Source: Sulfuricurvum sp.
GTDB taxonomy: Bacteria; Campylobacterota; Campylobacteria; Campylobacterales; Sulfurimonadaceae
Reading direction: 5' to 3'
Assembly: GCA_030692765.1 (NCBI GenBank)
Contig: JAUYUB010000020.1
Coordinates: forward strand, 53,931-117,930
Length of the DNA stretch: 64,000 bases
Shown here in pieces: positions 61,030 to 64,000 of the stretch. Within the stretch, counting starts at the first letter, position 1. Each line of letters starts with the position of its first letter. A program made the position numbers and the translations under genes. Below the pieces are notes generated by a model. That model was given only the letters and a program-made list of their open reading frames with translations. It made no database searches and was not told where the DNA came from.

Positions 61030-61878
61030 ATGATCGATAAAATATTTTTCAACTTTACACGCATCAGTGCGTTGCTGATTCTGGTTATTGTAGCATGGAT
61101 TTTTACCGTTTTATTCAACCACTCTTTGGAAGCCATGAACACCTTTGGACTGGACTTCATCACGAAAGACGAATGGGCTCCAAACCTTGATAAATTCGGT
61201 GCCTACGCTGCTATTTTAGGATCCATAATTTCCACATTTTTGGCCATGTTGCTAGCGATTCCTATCGCCATTGGCGTCGCCATCTTTTTGAGCGAAATTG
61301 CCCATGATAAAATCAAGGGATTTTTTGGGGTCAGTGTCGAGCTTCTGGCGGCGATTCCTTCCGTTATCTACGGTATGTGGGGACTGTTCTTTTTTGTCCC
61401 AATCATCCGTAACATTTTCGGAGGTATGGGGATCGGTCTTCTTGCCGCAGGAATCGTGTTGGCAATCATGATCTTACCGTTTATGGCAGCAGTAACACGT
61501 GATGCTATGAACACAACTCCCGACATCCTTAAAGAGTCGGCGTACGCACTGGGCGGTACACAATGGGACGTCATTAAAGACATCATCATCCCTTACGCCA
61601 AAGCAGGTATTATCGGATCCCTTATCCTCGCCTTGGGACGTGCAATCGGTGAGACTATGGCCGTTACCTTTGTGATGGGGAATGTTCACCATGTGCCGGG
61701 ATCGATTCTTGATCCGACAACATCTATTCCGGTAACGCTTGCCAATGAGTTTACCGAAGCCGACAGTTCGCTGTACTTCTCAAGTCTTTTCGGTCTTGCA
61801 TTGACGCTTCTCATTATGAGTTTCGTGGTGATTGCCGTTGCGAAATTTTACTTTTTACGTAAAGCTAGGAGAGCCTAA
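61030..61878 (+). CDS. pstC: Phosphate ABC transporter permease PstC
   Basis: A 282-residue inner-membrane permease with about six helices. The cytoplasmic EAA-like loop reads ESAYALGGTQWDVIKDIIIP, followed by ALGRAIGETMAVTFVMGN. It forms the PstC-PstA channel and is followed after overlap by pstA (TAATG). Confidence 0.96.
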   Translation: MIDKIFFNFTRISALLILVIVAWIFTVLFNHSLEAMNTFGLDFITKDEWAPNLDKFGAYAAILGSIISTFLAMLLAIPIAIGVAIFLSEIAHDKIKGFFGVSVELLAAIPSVIYGMWGLFFFVPIIRNIFGGMGIGLLAAGIVLAIMILPFMAAVTRDAMNTTPDILKESAYALGGTQWDVIKDIIIPYAKAGIIGSLILALGRAIGETMAVTFVMGNVHHVPGSILDPTTSIPVTLANEFTEADSSLYFSSLFGLALTLLIMSFVVIAVAKFYFLRKARRA

Positions 61879-62723
61879 TGACTGCCGTACAAAAACGTGT
61901 TGTTATCAATAAGCTGGCCCTTGCCTTCTCAACCCTCAGCGCCCTCATCGCCTTAGGATTTCTCTTTTGGATTTTGGGTGTTTTAGTGATGAAAGGGGTG
62001 AGCGCCCTAAACTGGAATATCTTTATCTTCGAGGGAGCCCCTCCCGGATATGCTGAGAGTGGTTTAAAACACGCACTGGTGGGTCAGGCAATCTTGATTG
62101 GTATGGCAACCGCGATCGGCGTTCCCTTAGGCATTTTAGCGGGAACCTATCTCAGCGAATACGGCAAAAACTCTAAACTGGCTCACACCATCCGTGATAT
62201 CTCTGATATTATGATGTCTGCCCCCTCTATTGTCATCGGTGCGTTTGTGTATGCCGTCGTCGTTATGCCAATGGGTCATTTCAGCGCTTGGGCGGGTGCC
62301 ATCGCATTGGGGATCATCATGATTCCGATTATTTTGCGCACCACTGACGATATGCTGCAGCTTGTACCCGGAGAATTGAGAGAAGCAGCGTTTGCACTGG
62401 GTGCTCCAAAATACAAAGTGATTTTGAGCGTTGTCTATCGCGGAGCCAAAGCCGGTATTTTGACGGGTGTCTTACTGGGAATAGCACGTGTTGGGGGAGA
62501 GACAGCGCCGCTGCTCTTTACCTCATTTAATGACAACTTTTTTACCACCAATTTAAATGAAGCTATGCCTTCCCTTACGGTCACCATATTCAACTACGCA
62601 ACCAGTCCGTACGAAGACTGGCAGCAGCTAGGATGGGCAGCTGCTTTTATCCTCTCAATGTTTATTTTAGGTCTCAACATATTAGGGCGGTTAATTCTAC
62701 TCGCTGGCAAGAAAAGGAAATAA
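61878..62723 (+). CDS. pstA: Phosphate ABC transporter permease PstA
   Basis: A 281-residue permease, about six helices, with EAAFALGAPKYKVILSVVYR as the coupling loop and ARVGGETAPLLFTSFN. Starts on the pstC stop codon; pstB begins 3 bases after it. Confidence 0.96.
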   Translation: MTAVQKRVVINKLALAFSTLSALIALGFLFWILGVLVMKGVSALNWNIFIFEGAPPGYAESGLKHALVGQAILIGMATAIGVPLGILAGTYLSEYGKNSKLAHTIRDISDIMMSAPSIVIGAFVYAVVVMPMGHFSAWAGAIALGIIMIPIILRTTDDMLQLVPGELREAAFALGAPKYKVILSVVYRGAKAGILTGVLLGIARVGGETAPLLFTSFNDNFFTTNLNEAMPSLTVTIFNYATSPYEDWQQLGWAAAFILSMFILGLNILGRLILLAGKKRK

Positions 62724-62726
62724 ATT

Positions 62727-63512
62727 ATGGCAAGCATCATCGATATCAAAGAAGAGTGCGCATTGCACGTACGAAATTTTGAGTTTACGTATAAAGGAAC
62801 TGAGGCTCCGAGTTTGAAAAAAATAACCATGCCCATTGCCAAACACTCTATTACGGCACTGATCGGTCCTTCTGGGTGTGGTAAAACGACGCTTTTGCGT
62901 TCGTTTAACCGAATGCACGATTTGTATCCGGGCAACACCTATGCAGGTGAGATCGAGTTTGAGGGACGCAATATTTTGGGATCCAAAGAGGATCTGATCC
63001 ACTTGCGTACCAAAATCGGAATGATCTTTCAAAAACCAACGGCTTTTCCTATGTCTATCTTTGATAACGTTGCCTACGGTTTGCGTCTGCAAGGACTAAA
63101 AAACAAGACAGAACTAAACGATCGTGTCGAAAAAGCTCTCAAAGATGCCGCAATCTGGAAAGAAGTAGGGGAGCGATTAAAACACGATGCAAACGGCTTA
63201 TCAGGCGGACAGCAGCAGCGTTTATGTATCGCTCGCGCTATCGCGGTTGAGCCAGAAGTATTGCTCTTTGACGAACCAACCTCTGCCCTTGACCCAATCT
63301 CTACCCAAGGCATTGAGCGCCTCATAATCGAGCTAAAAGAGCGTGTAAGTATCATCATCGTAACGCACAATATGCAGCAAGCAGCACGTGTAAGTGACTA
63401 CACAGGGTTTATGTACCTGGGGGAGCTTATTGAGCTGGGAGAGACCGAGAAACTTTTTGTCACTCCAAAAGAAAAACTAACGCAGGAATACATCACCGGG
63501 AAATTTGGGTGA
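62727..63512 (+). CDS. pstB: Phosphate ABC transporter ATPase PstB
   Basis: A 261-residue ABC ATPase: Walker [11 protein letters not shown]-loop in [12 protein letters not shown], signature [16 protein letters not shown] and Walker [13 protein letters not shown], with the H-loop in [14 protein letters not shown]. Complete PstB length. It ends the phosphate run. Confidence 0.97.
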   Translation: MASIIDIKEECALHVRNFEFTYKGTEAPSLKKITMPIAKHSITALIGPSGCGKTTLLRSFNRMHDLYPGNTYAGEIEFEGRNILGSKEDLIHLRTKIGMIFQKPTAFPMSIFDNVAYGLRLQGLKNKTELNDRVEKALKDAAIWKEVGERLKHDANGLSGGQQQRLCIARAIAVEPEVLLFDEPTSALDPISTQGIERLIIELKERVSIIIVTHNMQQAARVSDYTGFMYLGELIELGETEKLFVTPKEKLTQEYITGKFG

Positions 63513-63582
63513 TATTCCCTTGCAATCAACATTAAATAACCAATATGCTTTCTTTTTTACCATCTTTTCTTATTATCAATGC

Positions 63583-63588
63583 TATAAT
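63583..63588 (+). promoter_or_regulatory. Possible -10 box of the response-regulator gene
   Basis: TATAAT with weak -35; about 40 bases before the ATG at 63629, which is preceded by GAGGGG. Confidence 0.4.
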
Positions 63589-63628
63589 AATTAACATAAC
63601 GCCTATTTAACAATATAGAGGGGTAGTC

Positions 63629-64000
63629 ATGTCCTCAGATGAGTTTTTATTTGCAGCCGAAGAGGCTTCTGAAACTGTTCACAATGATCCATGGATCATC
63701 TTAATCGTCGATGACGATCTCGAAGTTCACTCGATAACCAAACTTGCCCTACATGACTTTGTCTACGACCGAAGAAAACTCCTGTTTCTCTCAGCGTACA
63801 GTGCTGCCGAAGCCACTTCTGCTTTTGAAACACGCAGCGATATAGCCCTTGTACTCTTGGACGTCGTCATGGAAACAGACACTGCGGGACTGGACCTCGT
63901 CAAAGTGATCCGTGAACGTTTTAAAAACGATCAGATCCGTATTATTATCCGTACAGGGCAGCCGGGCATGTCACCCGAACGGTATGTCATCGACCATTAC
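63629..64000 (+). CDS. Response regulator, DUF3369-type, 3' end outside window
   Basis: The first 124 residues of a protein running off the right edge. A receiver-like domain is seen: ILIVDDDLEVHSITKLALHD, the LVLLDVVMETDTAGLDLVK Asp site and IIIRTGQPGMSPERYVID. This pattern fits the response regulators with a DUF3369 domain, usually followed by an HD-GYP or GGDEF/EAL output. The output domain is not visible. Confidence 0.75.
   Translation, partial: MSSDEFLFAAEEASETVHNDPWIILIVDDDLEVHSITKLALHDFVYDRRKLLFLSAYSAAEATSAFETRSDIALVLLDVVMETDTAGLDLVKVIRERFKNDQIRIIIRTGQPGMSPERYVIDHY

Overview
The window looks like a chromosomal segment of a Campylobacterota bacterium, most likely of the Sulfuricurvum/Sulfurimonas type. 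The evidence is two flagellar hook-type genes behind sigma-54 promoters, a SUV3-like helicase beside a small HTH protein of epsilonproteobacterial type, a frdAB pair, and Campylobacterota-like PstS/PhoU/PhoB genes. The genus is inferred; the class-level call is fairly safe.

Layout. 0-3 kb: a flavoprotein cut by the window edge and typA. 3-9 kb: flagellar hook genes fliK-flgD-flgE1 and flgE, each unit behind a GG-N10-GC sigma-54 promoter. 9-24 kb: core genes (RDD, MFS, MscS, nitroreductase, a SUV3-like helicase, HD-GYP next to YajQ, frdA/frdB, brnT/brnA, an AEC transporter, a hydroxyacid dehydrogenase, purT). 24.2-31.0 kb: a compact integrative element inserted at the 3' end of rpsU, bounded by a 24-bp direct repeat. 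It carries a tyrosine integrase, an excisionase-like HTH, a replication-initiator-like protein, an XRE regulator and several unknown genes. 31-37 kb: rpsU, dnaG, a PP-loop tRNA-thiolation-like protein, a metal-binding peptide and a TauE/SafE-like membrane protein diverging from a 41-bp perfect palindrome, tRNA-Ala, and a SurA-N-like protein. 37-43.4 kb: a type I secretion operon (ABC-HlyD-TolC) with three unknown genes just upstream in the same orientation.

43.5-53.5 kb is an accessory region. It contains three type II toxin-antitoxin pairs, an orphan HicB-like antitoxin, a REP-associated tyrosine transposase with two classes of palindromic repeat, a very large S-layer/RTX-like protein (the probable type I secretion cargo), three copies of a ~130-bp repeat, and three copies of a two-gene module made of a ~76-80 aa two-helix membrane protein plus a 25-33 aa single-helix peptide. 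The peptides are too short for ordinary ORF calling and this module is the best candidate for an undescribed system.

53.6-63.5 kb is a phosphate-scavenging locus. A phosphate-type porin and pstS point left, and phoU-phoB-phoR-cca-pstC-pstA-pstB point right, with candidate Pho boxes in the porin, pstS/phoU and pstC promoter regions. A tRNA nucleotidyltransferase (cca) sits inside this run. The window ends in a response regulator that is cut by the edge.
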